Positions 17,670-26,967 of a stretch of 42,625 nucleotides of DNA are shown piece after piece. Position 1 is the stretch's first letter, and each line of letters opens with the position of its first letter. Both the position numbers and the translations under genes were made by a program. This stretch comes from Ectopseudomonas oleovorans (GTDB taxonomy: Bacteria > Pseudomonadota > Gammaproteobacteria > Pseudomonadales > Pseudomonadaceae), in contig NZ_QASO01000048.1 in NCBI RefSeq assembly GCF_003052605.1, positions 1-42,625 on the forward strand, written 5' to 3'. A model generated the notes under the pieces. The model had not been told where the DNA came from and searched no databases. It saw only the letters and a program-made list of their open reading frames with translations.

Positions 17670-17719
17670 CAGCTAATCCAATTACGGCTAAGAGAGAAAG
17701 GGTTATCGAGCGGGCTTAC

Positions 17720-18010
17720 TCACTCGGTCATCAGCTTGATGACCGCCTGGTAATCCTCGGCCGAGCAGTCCATGCACAGGCCGCGCGGCGGCATGGCATT
17801 CAAACCATTGGTGACACTCTGCACCAGTGTATCCATGCCCTTGGCCAGACGCGGCTCCCATGCGGCCTTGTCGCCCTTCTGGGGCGCCGTGGGAATCTGG
17901 CCGTTGTGACATACACCACAGGAACGGTCATACACAGCTTGCGGATCCTGAGCAGCATAGCCGTTGAACGACAACATCATAACGGCAGCAGCAAGCAGCA
18001 TTTTCTTCAT
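17720..18010 (-). CDS. Small c5-family cytochrome c
   Basis: A 96-residue periplasmic monohaem cytochrome. From ATG 18010 (ribosome site GAGGTTGATCTG) the signal peptide is residues 1-19, ending YAA. The haem motif is C31-G-V-C34-H35, the axial Met is likely in NAMPPRG, and a further Cys pair in GLCMDCS is the disulfide characteristic of cytochrome c5. It probably carries electrons between the bc1 complex and oxidases. It is the first gene of a pair with cytochrome c4 and lies divergent from engB, whose start is 243 bases away. A longer in-frame start at 18109 is rejected because it would mask the signal peptide. Confidence 0.92.
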   Translation of the reverse strand: MKKMLLAAAVMMLSFNGYAAQDPQAVYDRSCGVCHNGQIPTAPQKGDKAAWEPRLAKGMDTLVQSVTNGLNAMPPRGLCMDCSAEDYQAVIKLMTE

Positions 18011-18253
18011 CAGATCAACCTCATCAGGGTTGGGAGCGTCCTGCTTTCTATCGAGCAGAGATGTAATCGCTCCCGGCAATTGGGTTCCTGCGGGTGGGAC
18101 AAAGCGCACACAAAATCTGCGGCATTATATACTGGCAATACTGAAACGGAAACGACGCTCCCTGCCGCTCCCTCTGGAGTGCAGCAGGTGCGCGGAAATG
18201 TCGCAAGCCCTCGAACCACTGAACAGGAATCGAGGCATCCACCGGATACCCCC

Positions 18254-18895
18254 ATGCTCCCGAAAAATCCCATCATCGGTCTGTGCCAGCAGGCCAGCTT
18301 CCTCATCAGTGCCGCCAAGGTCGACCAGTGCCCCGAGGACAGCGGCCTGGAGGTGGCATTCGCCGGCCGCTCCAACGCTGGCAAGTCGAGCGCGCTCAAC
18401 ACCCTTACCCACGCCAGCCTGGCGCGCACCTCGAAAACACCGGGACGTACGCAGTTGCTCAACTTCTTCCGCCTGGACGACGAGCGTCGCCTGGTCGACC
18501 TGCCCGGTTACGGTTATGCCAAGGTACCGATCCCGCTCAAACAGCACTGGCAGAAACATCTGGAAGCGTATCTGGGCAGCCGCGAGAGTTTGAGCGGTCT
18601 GGTGTTGATGATGGATATCCGCCATCCGCTGACCGAGTTCGACTGTATGATGCTGGACTGGTCGGTAGCCAGTGGCATGCCGCTGCATATCCTGCTGACC
18701 AAGGCCGACAAACTGGCTTTCGGCGCAGCGAAGACCACTTTGCTTAAGGTGCGCCAGGAAATTCACAAGCAGTGGGGCGAGGGCATCAGCATCCAGTTGT
18801 TCTCGGCGCCTAAGCGTATGGGCGTGGAAGAAGCGCAGATGGTACTGGCCGGTTGGTTGGATCTATTGCCGCAAGAGGATGAGGAACAGGAGTAG
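18254..18895 (+). CDS. engB: Ribosome biogenesis GTP-binding protein EngB/YsxC
   Basis: A 213-residue small GTPase needed for assembly of the large ribosomal subunit. G-motifs are clear: G1 [10 protein letters not shown]2 region with SKTPGRTQ, G3 [10 protein letters not shown]4 LLTKADK and G5-like FSAPKRMG. I start it at ATG 18254 (protein [11 protein letters not shown]); the frame is open much further upstream, but that part runs antisense to the c5-like cytochrome and has no family pattern. It is convergent with polA, with the ErsA small RNA and palindromic repeats between them. The polA-sRNA-engB arrangement is the same as in enterobacteria, where Spot 42 occupies the gap. Confidence 0.96.
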   Translation: MLPKNPIIGLCQQASFLISAAKVDQCPEDSGLEVAFAGRSNAGKSSALNTLTHASLARTSKTPGRTQLLNFFRLDDERRLVDLPGYGYAKVPIPLKQHWQKHLEAYLGSRESLSGLVLMMDIRHPLTEFDCMMLDWSVASGMPLHILLTKADKLAFGAAKTTLLKVRQEIHKQWGEGISIQLFSAPKRMGVEEAQMVLAGWLDLLPQEDEEQE

Positions 18896-18925
18896 GGTGC
18901 GACGCACACCCGGCATGCACGGTCT

Positions 18926-19046
18926 GCTCCCTCTCCCATTTATGGGAGAGGGCTGGGGAGAGGGTGGTTCAGGCGACGCTCGGCATCGCCGGATAAACCC
19001 TCTCCCGCCCTTCGGGCACCCTCTCCCGGAGGGAGAGGGTCATCAG
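18926..19046. repeat. CTCTCCC/GGGAGAG palindromic repeats downstream of engB
   Basis: Two palindromic units: CTCTCCCATTTATGGGAGAG with a GGGGAGAGGG tail, and CTCTCCCGCCCTTCGGG continuing to CCCGGAGGGAGAGGGTCATCAG without its first bases. They match the cluster at 6428-6665, including the shared GAGAGGGTCATCAG end. They lie between the engB stop and the ErsA terminator and could serve as a shared transcription barrier for the convergent genes. Confidence 0.8.
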
Positions 19047-19073
19047 AATGCCGCTAGCGGCCTTTTTACAGGC

Positions 19074-19118
19074 AAAAAAAACCCCGAGCTTCGTATGGGG
19101 AGGGAGAAGTTCGGGGTT
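19074..19118 (-). terminator. Rho-independent terminator of ErsA
   Basis: On the minus strand AACCCCGA (19118-19111) pairs with TCGGGGTT (19087-19080), extended by ACTTC/GAAGC with one mismatch, and runs into eight T (19081-19074). The loop holds a C-rich TCCCTCCCC, the kind of exposed anti-ribosome-site sequence reported for ErsA. Confidence 0.9.
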
Positions 19119-19203
19119 CAAGGTCTGAACCGCTAGGGCGGGGTTCAGATGTCTGCCAACACTTAACACAACAAAGGAGCATTGAAGGGCTTAACGGCCA
19201 TTC
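19074..19203 (-). ncRNA. ersA: Small RNA ErsA (Spot 42 position)
   Basis: A candidate of about 130 nt between polA and engB on the polA strand, the position of ErsA in P. aeruginosa. The start is estimated as about seven bases after the -10 element (TCAGA, 19214-19210); the end is set by the terminator T run. Known ErsA is induced by the envelope-stress sigma factor AlgU and pairs with mRNAs such as algC through a UCUCC-type stretch; here ACTTCTCCCTCCCC occupies the terminator arm and loop. A second stem-like region is formed by GGTTCAGA and TCTGAACC. The 5' boundary is uncertain by a few bases. Family call is by position, promoter and structure. Confidence 0.8.
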
Positions 19204-19209
19204 ATGAAC

Positions 19210-19237
19210 TCTGACCGGGTGGGTTTACAGAAAGTTC
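19210..19237 (-). promoter_or_regulatory. AlgU (sigma-22)-type promoter of ersA
   Basis: On the minus strand GAACTT (19237-19232), a 17-base spacer, then TCAGA (19214-19210). The AlgU/RpoE consensus is GAACTT with 16-17 bases to TCTGA, so the -35 is perfect and the -10 differs at one base. Confidence 0.75.
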
Positions 19238-19322
19238 ATCGCCGCCTTAAAACCATTTGCAATAAGAAAGCGCCTTTTGATTCCCTGAAACCCAAAAGCT
19301 AAAGCGGCCGCGGCGACGGGGC

Positions 19323-22118
19323 TTAATGCGCTTCGTCCCAGTTGGCGCCGACACCGACTTCCACCAACAGCGGTACGTCCAAGTCGGCGGCACCACTCAT
19401 CAGGCTCTTGAGTTTGGCGCTGACCTCGTCGATCAGTTCCTCACGCACTTCCAGTACCAGTTCGTCGTGCACCTGCAGGATGATGCGGGCGTCGATGCCG
19501 CTGTCCTGCAGCCAACCATCCACGGCGATCATGGCGCGCTTGATGATGTCCGCCGCCGTGCCCTGCATCGGTGCGTTGATCGCCGCGCGCTCGGCGCCCT
19601 TGCGCATGGCCTGGTTCTGCGCGTGGATTTCCGGCAGGTACAGGCGCCGGCCGTAGACCGTCTCGACATAGCCCTGCTCGGCAGCCTGCGCGCGGGTGCT
19701 TTCCATGTAGGTCAGCACCCCCGGGTAACGGGCGAAGTAGCGGTCGATGTAAGCCTGCGCCTCCTTGCGTTCGACATCGATCTGCTTGGCCAGGCCGAAG
19801 GCGCTCATGCCGTAGATCAGGCCGAAGTTGATCGCCTTGGCCTTGCGCCGCTGGTCGCTGGTCACCTCTTCCAGTGCCACACCAAACACCTCGGCAGCAG
19901 TGGCCCTGTGCACGTCCAGGTCATGGTGGAAGGCATCGAGCAGACCTTTGTCCTTGGCCAGATGAGCCATGATGCGCAGCTCGATCTGCGAGTAGTCCGC
20001 CGCCATCAGCTTGTAGCCCTTGGGCGCCACGAAAGCCTGGCGGATGCGCCGGCCTTCGGCGGTGCGGATCGGGATGTTCTGCAGGTTCGGGTCGCTCGAC
20101 GACAGGCGGCCAGTAGCGGCGACCGCCTGGTGATAGCTGGTATGGATACGCCCCGTGCGCGGGTTGATCTGCTCCGGCAACTTGTCGGTGTAGGTGCTCT
20201 TGAGCTTGCTCAAGCTGCGGTACTGCATCAGCACCTTGGGCAGCTCGAAATCTTGCTCGGCCAGTTCCGCCAGTACCGCTTCGGCGGTGGAGGGCTGGCC
20301 CTTGGCAGTCTTGCTGATCACCGGGTAGCCGAGTTTTTCGTAGAGGATCACGCCGAGTTGCTTGGGTGAGGCCAGATTGAATTCCTCACCGGCGATCTCG
20401 AACGCCTTGCGCTCCAGCTCCACCAGTTTTTCGCCCAGCTCGACACTTTGCTCGCCAAGCAGCTTGGCGTCGACCAGCGCGCCGTTGCGCTCGATACGCG
20501 CCAGCACCGGCACCAGCGGGATCTCGATTTCGCGCAGCACCTTGGCCAAGGAGGGCACGGCTTCGAGGCGCCCCCAAAGCTCCTGATGCAGACGCAAGGT
20601 CACGTCGGCATCTTCGGCGGCGTAGGGGCCGGCCTGCTCCAGAGCGATCTGGTCGAAGGTCAGTTGCTTGGCGCCCTTGCCGGCGATGTCCTCGAAACGA
20701 ATGGTGCTGTGGTTCAGGTACTTCAGCGCCAGGCTGTCCATGTCGTGGCGGGTGGCGGTGGAGTCCAGCACATAGGATTCGAGCATGGTGTCGAAAGCCA
20801 CGCCCTGCACGGCAATCGGCGTGCTGGCGTTGGCCAGGACATTGATGTCGTACTTGGCGTGCTGGCCGACCTTGGCCTTGGCCGGGTCCTCAAGAATCGG
20901 CTTGAGTGCCTTGAGTACCGCATCGCGATCGAGTTGTTGCGGCACGCCCATGTAGCTGTGGGCCAGCGGGATATAAGCCGCTTCGCCGGCCTTGACCGCG
21001 AAGGACAGACCGACCAGTTGCGCCTGTTGGGCGTCGATGCTGGTGGTCTCGCTGTCGAAGGCGATTAGCTCGGCCTTCTCCAACTTCTGCAGCCAGGCAT
21101 CGAACTGCGCCTGTTCCAGCACAAGCTGGTAATCACCGGTGCTTGCCGGTTCGGGTTCAGCGGCATCTTCGGCGGCTGCGTCAGTCGGTTCGGCGAACAG
21201 ATCTTCAGCCGGCGCAGCAGTCTTGGCCGCCAGTGACTTGTTCTGCCGCAGCAGGTCGTCCAGCCAGTTCTTGAATTCCAGTTCGCCGTAAAGCTCCACC
21301 AGCGCGGCCTGATCCGGCTCGCCGGGATGCAGCGAGTCGATCTCGATATTCAGCGGCACGTCGGTCTTGATGGTCGCCAGTTGATACGACAGGTAGGCCA
21401 TCTCGCGGTGTTCTTCGAGCTTGGCCGGCAGGTTCTTAGCGCCGCGGATCGGCAGCTCAGGGACCTTGTCGAGGTTGGCGTAGAGCATATCGAGACCGCC
21501 GCCAATGCCGACCAGCAGACCGAGGGCGGTCTTCTCGCCGACGCCGGGCACGCCGGGGATGTTGTCGACCTTGTCGCCCATCAGGGCCAGATAGTCGATG
21601 ATCAGCTCAGGGCCGACACCGAATTTCTCTTTCACGCCACCTTCGTCATAGACGCTTCCGGTCATGGTGTTGACCAGCGTAACGTGCGGGCAGACCAGCT
21701 GCGCCATGTCCTTGTCGCCGGTGGAGATCACCACGTCGCGCTTTTCCCCCGCCGCCTGGCGCGCCAGGGTGCCGATCACGTCGTCAGCTTCAACGCCTTC
21801 GACGCACAGCAGCGGCAGACCCAGGGCGCGCACGCTGGCATGCAGCGGCTCGACCTGGACGCGCAACTCGTCCGGCATGGACGGGCGATTGGCCTTGTAC
21901 TCGGCGAACAGCTCGTCGCGAAAGGTGCCGCCCTTGGCGTCGAAGACCACGGCGAAGGGGCTGTTCGGGTACTGCTTGCGCAGGCTCCTGAGCATGTTCA
22001 GCACGCCTTTTACCGCTCCGGTGGGCATGCCCTTGGAAGTGGTCAGCGGCGGCAGGGCGTGGAAGGCGCGGTACAGGTACGAGGAACCGTCGACCAGAAC
22101 GAGGGGGGCTTGGCTCAT
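19323..22118 (-). CDS. polA: DNA polymerase I
   Basis: A 931-residue repair and Okazaki-fragment-processing polymerase. Domains in order: 5'-3' exonuclease (about residues 1-290, with [11 protein letters not shown] and [11 protein letters not shown]), 3'-5' proofreading exonuclease (about 325-520; AFDSETTS carries the metal-binding Asp and Glu and the later [12 protein letters not shown] segment is intact, so proofreading looks functional) and the polymerase domain (about 525-931; [29 protein letters not shown] and QVHDELVLE). I start at ATG 22118 (protein [12 protein letters not shown]); the frame stays open 130 codons upstream, but that part is antisense to the DUF2782 gene. It diverges from that gene with 75 bases between starts. 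Confidence 0.97.
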   Translation of the reverse strand: MSQAPLVLVDGSSYLYRAFHALPPLTTSKGMPTGAVKGVLNMLRSLRKQYPNSPFAVVFDAKGGTFRDELFAEYKANRPSMPDELRVQVEPLHASVRALGLPLLCVEGVEADDVIGTLARQAAGEKRDVVISTGDKDMAQLVCPHVTLVNTMTGSVYDEGGVKEKFGVGPELIIDYLALMGDKVDNIPGVPGVGEKTALGLLVGIGGGLDMLYANLDKVPELPIRGAKNLPAKLEEHREMAYLSYQLATIKTDVPLNIEIDSLHPGEPDQAALVELYGELEFKNWLDDLLRQNKSLAAKTAAPAEDLFAEPTDAAAEDAAEPEPASTGDYQLVLEQAQFDAWLQKLEKAELIAFDSETTSIDAQQAQLVGLSFAVKAGEAAYIPLAHSYMGVPQQLDRDAVLKALKPILEDPAKAKVGQHAKYDINVLANASTPIAVQGVAFDTMLESYVLDSTATRHDMDSLALKYLNHSTIRFEDIAGKGAKQLTFDQIALEQAGPYAAEDADVTLRLHQELWGRLEAVPSLAKVLREIEIPLVPVLARIERNGALVDAKLLGEQSVELGEKLVELERKAFEIAGEEFNLASPKQLGVILYEKLGYPVISKTAKGQPSTAEAVLAELAEQDFELPKVLMQYRSLSKLKSTYTDKLPEQINPRTGRIHTSYHQAVAATGRLSSSDPNLQNIPIRTAEGRRIRQAFVAPKGYKLMAADYSQIELRIMAHLAKDKGLLDAFHHDLDVHRATAAEVFGVALEEVTSDQRRKAKAINFGLIYGMSAFGLAKQIDVERKEAQAYIDRYFARYPGVLTYMESTRAQAAEQGYVETVYGRRLYLPEIHAQNQAMRKGAERAAINAPMQGTAADIIKRAMIAVDGWLQDSGIDARIILQVHDELVLEVREELIDEVSAKLKSLMSGAADLDVPLLVEVGVGANWDEAH

Positions 22119-22193
22119 GCGCGGGATCAACCTTTTCGGCGGGCGCAGCGGTAGAATGGCTGCATCGGTGAAAAACAAAGGAGCAAGATTATC

Positions 22194-22478
22194 ATGGGTA
22201 CGCTTAATCGCCTGTTGCTGGTCGGCCTTATGGCCTGTCTTCCGCTTGCCGCTCAAGCCGAGGATCCGGTTTCCGCCGATCCCGACGTGACCATTCGCCA
22301 GGATGGCGACCGCACCATTCAGGAATACCGGGTCAATGGCTTCCTCTACGCCATCAAGGTGATCCCGAAGAACGGTAAACCCTACTTTCTCGTTCGCGCC
22401 GATGGCAGCGACGGCAACTTCGTACGTTCGGACGATCCGGACATGCTGATCCCGTCCTGGGAAATCTTTAGCTGGTAA
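22194..22478 (+). CDS. DUF2782-family exported protein
   Basis: A 94-residue protein with a signal peptide (residues 1 to about 22, ending AQA) and a mature part containing the family pattern [18 protein letters not shown] and [16 protein letters not shown]. This is the small conserved DUF2782 protein found next to polA and thrB in pseudomonads; its function is unknown. The mature domain is predicted to be a short beta-rich periplasmic fold, with no cysteines or metal ligands. It has AAAGGAGC ten bases before the start and ends 16 bases before thrB, so the two are probably one transcript. Confidence 0.9.
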   Translation: MGTLNRLLLVGLMACLPLAAQAEDPVSADPDVTIRQDGDRTIQEYRVNGFLYAIKVIPKNGKPYFLVRADGSDGNFVRSDDPDMLIPSWEIFSW

Positions 22479-22494
22479 GTCATTAAGGTCTGAT

Positions 22495-23445
22495 ATGTCG
22501 GTATTCACCCCCCTGGAGCGTCATGAGCTCGAAGTCTTCCTGGCGCCCTATGGGCTTGGTCGGTTGCGCGATTTCCAGGGCATTGCTGCGGGCAGCGAAA
22601 ACAGCAACTTCTTCGTCAGCCTGGAGCAGGGTGAGTACGTTCTGACCCTGGTCGAACGCGGGCCGGTGGCCGACCTGCCGTTCTTCATCGAGCTGCTCGA
22701 CGTACTGCACGATGCCGGCCTGCCGGTGCCCTATGCCCTGCGCACGCAGGATGGCGAGGCGCTGCGCCGCCTGGCGGAGAAACCGGCGCTGCTGCAGCCC
22801 CGGCTGTCCGGCAAACATGTGCGCGAGGCCAACGCGCATCACTGTCAGGAAGTGGGTAGCCTGCTGGCCCGCATCCACCTGGCGACTCGCGAACAGCCGG
22901 TGGAACGTCGCAGCGACCGCGGCCTGGACTGGATGCTCGCCGAAGGCCCGAGTCAGGCGCTGAAGCTTGATGAACAGGCGTTACCGCTACTGCGTGATGC
23001 GCTGGCCGAGATCGCCGAGCTGAAACCGCGCATCCTCGCCCTGCCGCGTGCCAACCTGCATGCCGACCTGTTCCGCGACAACGTGCTGTTCGACGGCAAC
23101 CACCTGGCCGGGGTGATCGACTTCTACAACGCCTGCTCCGGGCCGATGCTCTACGACCTGGCCATCACCCTCAATGACTGGTGCTCGCACGAAGACGGCA
23201 GCCTCGATGGCGCTCGTGCCCGCGCGCTGCTCGGCGCTTATGCGGCGCTGCGGCCCTTCAGCGCTGCCGAGGCCCAGCTGTGGCCGACCATGCTGCGCGT
23301 GGCTTGCGTGCGTTTCTGGCTGTCGCGCCTGATCGCCGCCGAGTCGTTCGCCGGGCAGGAAGTGCTGATTCATGATCCGGGCGAATTCCAGCGGCGCCTG
23401 GCACAGCGCCAGCAGGTCAACCTGCCGCTGCCGTTCGCACTGTAG
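22495..23445 (+). CDS. thrB: Homoserine kinase, aminoglycoside-phosphotransferase fold
   Basis: A 316-residue enzyme that phosphorylates homoserine at the start of the threonine branch. It belongs to the APH-like ThrB type, unrelated to the GHMP-kinase ThrB of E. coli. Family landmarks: GSENSNFFV near residue 40 (nucleotide loop), catalytic loop [14 protein letters not shown] (Asp and Asn) and the metal site GVIDFYNA. Length is normal. It is co-directional with and 16 bases after the DUF2782 gene. A related kinase family includes 5-methylthioribose and choline kinases, but this length and neighbourhood favour homoserine kinase. Confidence 0.93.
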   Translation: MSVFTPLERHELEVFLAPYGLGRLRDFQGIAAGSENSNFFVSLEQGEYVLTLVERGPVADLPFFIELLDVLHDAGLPVPYALRTQDGEALRRLAEKPALLQPRLSGKHVREANAHHCQEVGSLLARIHLATREQPVERRSDRGLDWMLAEGPSQALKLDEQALPLLRDALAEIAELKPRILALPRANLHADLFRDNVLFDGNHLAGVIDFYNACSGPMLYDLAITLNDWCSHEDGSLDGARARALLGAYAALRPFSAAEAQLWPTMLRVACVRFWLSRLIAAESFAGQEVLIHDPGEFQRRLAQRQQVNLPLPFAL

Positions 23446-23714
23446 CTAGATCGGCGCATTCCGTAAGGCGGGTTGACCACCTGTCACGCCTTTTGAAACG
23501 CCCGCTGTGCCTGCAGCGGCGTCACCCACCATCGGCGCAATGCCATCCATCACCTGGTGGGTTACGCGGCGCACTGCCCTTATCTGCGTTTGCAATATTG
23601 GCGTTCGGCGCCGCTAACCCACCCTACGCGTCGGGGCCGTAGCCCGGATGAAATCCGGGAAATGCTTTGCCATGCAGCCTGGATGATGGTGGTGCGTAGG
23701 CGCACCCCAGCGGA
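23446..23714. repeat. Palindromic repeats in the thrB-sco gap
   Basis: A gene-free gap between converging thrB and sco. GGTGGGTTACGCGGC (23556-23570) is inverted as CGCCGCTAACCCACC (23609-23623), with one extra base in the first arm and about 38 bases between, giving a compact MITE-like or REP-like unit. It is followed by CCCGGAT GAA ATCCGGG (23643-23659), a perfect 7-bp hairpin inside GTAGCCCGGATGAAATCCGG, a dispersed repeat I recognise from pseudomonads. Either hairpin could stop transcription from both sides. Confidence 0.7.
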
Positions 23715-24347
23715 TCAGCTACCCGAAACCAGCCCCGGCAGTTGCGCCGCCAGCTTGGCGTTGTTGATCGGCGCGCGGATGAAACCGCGCTGGGTACCAT
23801 CCGGGCCGATGATCACCAGATTGCCGCTGTGGTCGACGGTGTAGTTTTCCTTGCTGGTGTCAGCCGGGATATAGGGAATGCTCACCGAGTTGGCAAATTT
23901 CTGCAGGGTTTCCTCTTCGCCGGTCAGGCCTTTGAAGCCGGCATTGAAGAAGCCCAGGTACTTGCTCAGTTGCTCCGGTGTATCGCGATGCGGGTCGACG
24001 CTGACCATCACCACGTTCAGCCGTGCGCGAGTTTCTTCGGTCAGCTGAGTCTGCAGTTGGCGCAGCTGGGCGAGGGTCGCCGGGCAAATGTCCGGGCAGA
24101 AGGTGTAGCCGAAGAACAGCAGCGTCCAGTCGCCCTTGAGCTGATCCACCGCGACCTCCTTGCCGTCCTGATCGATCAGGCTCAGCGCTGGCAGGCTGCG
24201 GTTCTGCGGCAGCAGGACGATACCGGCATCGAGCAGTGCCGCCGGGTCACCCTGGCTTTTGCTGTTGAGCACCTTGTTGACGGTCAGCCCCAGCACCAGG
24301 GCCACGATGGCGACAAGAACGAAAACCGTTGTGTGGGTACGCGTCAT
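23715..24347 (-). CDS. senC: SCO1/SenC-family copper chaperone
   Basis: A 210-residue membrane-anchored periplasmic protein with a thioredoxin fold that delivers copper to, or reduces, the CuA centre of cytochrome oxidase subunit II. One N-terminal span (about residues 7-25) anchors it. The copper motif is C84-P-D-I-C88, and the third ligand is H173 (in TVDHSGN); all three are present. VVMVSVDPHRDTP is the typical strand and helix of this family. It is the last gene of the minus-strand cluster, eight bases after cyoE. Confidence 0.95.
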   Translation of the reverse strand: MTRTHTTVFVLVAIVALVLGLTVNKVLNSKSQGDPAALLDAGIVLLPQNRSLPALSLIDQDGKEVAVDQLKGDWTLLFFGYTFCPDICPATLAQLRQLQTQLTEETRARLNVVMVSVDPHRDTPEQLSKYLGFFNAGFKGLTGEEETLQKFANSVSIPYIPADTSKENYTVDHSGNLVIIGPDGTQRGFIRAPINNAKLAAQLPGLVSGS

Positions 24348-24355
24348 GAAAAACC

Positions 24356-25255
24356 TTAGATATTCAGCAGCAGATAGTGATCCGCCAGCAGCGCGATAAA
24401 CAGCAGGAACAGGTACCAGATACTGTACTTGAAGGTGTTGATCGCTGCGTGCGGTTTGCTGTCACGGTACAGCACCCAGGCCCAGTGCAGGAAGCGGCCG
24501 CCCAACAGCAGGGCGCAGACCAGGTACAGCGGCCCGCTCATGTGAATGGCGTAGGGCAGCAGGGTCACCGCGAACATCACCAGGGTGTAGAGCAGGATAT
24601 GCACCTTGGTGTAGTGCTCGCCATGGGTCACCGGCAGCATGGGGATGTCGGCCTTAGCGTATTCGGCCTTGCGGTGGATGGCCAGGGCCCAGAAGTGCGG
24701 CGGCGTCCAGGCGAAGATGATCAGCACCAGCAGCAGCGGCTCGGCACTCAGGTGTCCGGTGACGGCGACCCAGCCCAGCAGCGGCGGCGCGGCGCCAGCC
24801 AGGCCACCGATAACGATGTTCTGCGGCGTGGCACGCTTGAGAAAGCCGGTGTAGATCACCGCATAGCCGAGCAATGAGGCCAGGGTCAGCCAGGCAGCCA
24901 ACTCATTGGTGAACACCATCAGCAGGCTCATGCCGGCGATGGCCAGCAGCAGCGCGAAGGTCAACGCCGCCACCGGCGAGACACGACCGGCGGTGACCGG
25001 ACGTTTGTGCGTGCGCGCCATGATCGAGTCGATCCGTCGATCCACCACGTGGTTGACCGCCGCCGCCGCGCCGGCGCACAGACCGATGCCGAGGTTGCCG
25101 AACAGCAGCACGGTCCAGGGCACACCGGCACGGGTAGCGAGGAACATACCGACCAGCGAGGTGATCAGCATCAGCATCACCACCCGCGGTTTGGTCAGCT
25201 CCAGATAATCACGCCAGGTGGCAGGTTCGGCATGGGCTTGCAGGATGGTCGCCAT
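24356..25255 (-). CDS. cyoE: Protohaem IX farnesyltransferase (haem O synthase)
   Basis: A 299-residue polytopic enzyme that attaches a farnesyl group to haem b, giving haem O, the precursor of haem A for the aa3 oxidase. Prenyltransferase motifs are visible: [12 protein letters not shown] and [11 protein letters not shown] (Asp-rich diphosphate-binding region), then [13 protein letters not shown] and a second acidic patch near [10 protein letters not shown]. About nine membrane spans. ATG 25255 is chosen because GGGAGAAATGCC lies just upstream and the protein then begins [11 protein letters not shown]; a longer frame upstream lacks support. The gene follows ctaA, its partner in haem A synthesis. 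Pseudomonas often has a second copy with the bo3 oxidase; this one belongs to the aa3 cluster (ctaB in other naming). Confidence 0.95.
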   Translation of the reverse strand: MATILQAHAEPATWRDYLELTKPRVVMLMLITSLVGMFLATRAGVPWTVLLFGNLGIGLCAGAAAAVNHVVDRRIDSIMARTHKRPVTAGRVSPVAALTFALLLAIAGMSLLMVFTNELAAWLTLASLLGYAVIYTGFLKRATPQNIVIGGLAGAAPPLLGWVAVTGHLSAEPLLLVLIIFAWTPPHFWALAIHRKAEYAKADIPMLPVTHGEHYTKVHILLYTLVMFAVTLLPYAIHMSGPLYLVCALLLGGRFLHWAWVLYRDSKPHAAINTFKYSIWYLFLLFIALLADHYLLLNI

Positions 25256-25274
25256 GGCATTTCTCCCTGATTCG

Positions 25275-26333
25275 TTATTTACCGGCCTGCAGCAGGCCGT
25301 TGGAAGCCAGAGCCGCGTGGGCATCGGTGAGCGTGTGCACGGCATGCCTGCGCTCACCTGCCGTGCGCAGGCGATAGTTGATCAGCACCATGCTCAGCAG
25401 CAGGGCCGCACCGCCGGCGTTGTGCGCCACCGCCACCAGCAGCGGCAGGTGGAAGATCACGTTGCTGATACCCAGGCCCACCTGCACGGCCAGCGCCAGC
25501 AGCAGCAGGCCAGCCAGGCGCGACAGCCCGGCCACATGCAGCCGCCAGGCCAGCACCAGCAGCGCCAGCGTTACCAGCAGCGCCCCGATGCGATGGCTCA
25601 TGTGAATGGCGGTGCGCGCGTCGCTGTCGAGTTGTCCGCCCAGGTAGTTGGGGCCGATGTGCTGGGTCAGGTGAAAGCCCTTGCCGAAATCCATCGTAGG
25701 CCACCACTCGCCATGACAGGTAGGTAGGTCGACGCAGGCGACGGCAGCGTAATTGGAGCTGACCCAGCCGCCGAGGGTGATCTGCCCGATCACCAGCAGC
25801 AGGCACGCCGCCGCCAATGTCCGCAGGCGCCCTGGCAGCTGCAGCGGGGCGAAGCGTCCAGACAGACGCAGAGTGAGCAAGGTCAACAGACTGAGCGTGG
25901 CGAAACCGCCGAGCAGATGAGCTGTGACCACCTGCGGCCACAGCTGCAGGGTGACCGTCCACATGCCGAATGCGCCCTGCAGGATCACCAGCGCCAGAAT
26001 CGCCAACGGCAACTTGAGCGGCTGGGTGGGCTCCGCGCGACGGCGCACGGCCTGGGCAGCGATGACGAGAATCACCAGCCCCAGGGCGCCGGCGAAGTAG
26101 CGATGGATCATCTCGTACCAGCCCTTGGCGACCTCCACCGGTGCATCAGGGAAACGCGCCTCGGCGATGGCCTGCTTGTGCTCGCTCATCGGCACGCCGA
26201 GAAAACCATAGCAACCCGGCCAATCCGGACAGCCCAGGCCGGCATGGGTAAGGCGGGTGTAGGCACCTAGCAGCACCACCACCACGGTCAGGAGGGTCGC
26301 GAACAACGCTAGACGGTAACCGGGCTTGTGCAT
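25275..26333 (-). CDS. ctaA: Haem A synthase, COX15/CtaA family
   Basis: A 352-residue inner-membrane enzyme that converts haem O to haem A for the aa3 oxidase. Eight spans are predicted in two four-helix halves. Conserved features include the N-terminal [21 protein letters not shown], split here as [10 protein letters not shown] and [10 protein letters not shown], and haem-ligand histidines in the regions [23 protein letters not shown] and AHNAGGA. The extracellular CVDLPTCHG provides a further cysteine pair. Start ATG has AAGGAGTAGAC in front. It sits between a Cys-x3-Cys protein gene (upstream) and cyoE (19 bases downstream). Confidence 0.94.
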   Translation of the reverse strand: MHKPGYRLALFATLLTVVVVLLGAYTRLTHAGLGCPDWPGCYGFLGVPMSEHKQAIAEARFPDAPVEVAKGWYEMIHRYFAGALGLVILVIAAQAVRRRAEPTQPLKLPLAILALVILQGAFGMWTVTLQLWPQVVTAHLLGGFATLSLLTLLTLRLSGRFAPLQLPGRLRTLAAACLLLVIGQITLGGWVSSNYAAVACVDLPTCHGEWWPTMDFGKGFHLTQHIGPNYLGGQLDSDARTAIHMSHRIGALLVTLALLVLAWRLHVAGLSRLAGLLLLALAVQVGLGISNVIFHLPLLVAVAHNAGGAALLLSMVLINYRLRTAGERRHAVHTLTDAHAALASNGLLQAGK

Positions 26334-26388
26334 GTCTACTCCTTGGGCACTGGGCCTGACGCTCTGTCGATATGGACAGAGCGCGGCG

Positions 26389-26967
26389 TCAACCGATCAG
26401 GGAAATTTTCAGCAGGTAGCGCAGATCATCGAGAATGGCCTTGCCCTTGCTGCCGGCCGGATAGCGCAGCACCAGGTTGCCGTGTGGATCGACCAGCCAC
26501 AGCTGTGCACCCGTTAACGCCTCGGCGGCCTTGTCGTAGGCCTGCAGATCCAGCTGATAGCGTCCAAGCTGCGGGTACTCGCGCTTGAGCGTGGCGTCGT
26601 ACTCGGCCGGCAATGGTTCGGCCAGCGCCAGGCCGTGACTGGCGCGGGCAGTCTCGCGATTGAGACCGATCTGGATCTGCCGCGCCAGGTAGACCAGCTG
26701 CTGACAGTCGGCCTCACATGCGCCCGGTGCTGTCACCAGAATCTGCCACAACGGCTCTACCTGCCCCTGCACACCGAGATCGGCGAGGGTGCGCCCATCG
26801 CCGATCAGCACGCCGTGGTAGCTGCGCGTCTCCGGCACCCAGAAGCGCCACTGGTACATGGCGCTGGCCAGGAACATCGGGCCGATGGCAATGGCCAGGA
26901 TCAACAACAATTGCAGGCGACCACGCCCCTTGCGCGGTGCCTCAGGCATGGCGATGGCTGGGTTCAT
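26389..26967 (-). CDS. Membrane-anchored thioredoxin-like protein in the oxidase cluster
   Basis: A 192-residue protein of the aa3-oxidase cluster with no family name that I can give with confidence. From ATG 26967 it has one span (about residues 18-38) and a periplasmic domain. Two features recall SCO proteins: C84-E-A-D-C88 placed like CPDIC, and a later LVDPHGNLVLRYP resembling the SCO segment VDHSGNLVI, with H162 nearby. Thus a divergent thioredoxin fold that handles copper or thiols is plausible, as an inference. It overlaps the surf1 end by 26 bases and precedes ctaA by 55 bases. The same position holds a conserved hypothetical in P. aeruginosa (PA0111, from memory). Confidence 0.85.
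   Translation of the reverse strand: MNPAIAMPEAPRKGRGRLQLLLILAIAIGPMFLASAMYQWRFWVPETRSYHGVLIGDGRTLADLGVQGQVEPLWQILVTAPGACEADCQQLVYLARQIQIGLNRETARASHGLALAEPLPAEYDATLKREYPQLGRYQLDLQAYDKAAEALTGAQLWLVDPHGNLVLRYPAGSKGKAILDDLRYLLKISLIG

Noticed and set aside
22119..22508. 130-codon N-terminal extension of polA
   Set aside because: Polymerase I normally begins at the [11 protein letters not shown] start; the extension lies antisense to the DUF2782 gene and would pass the divergent promoter region.
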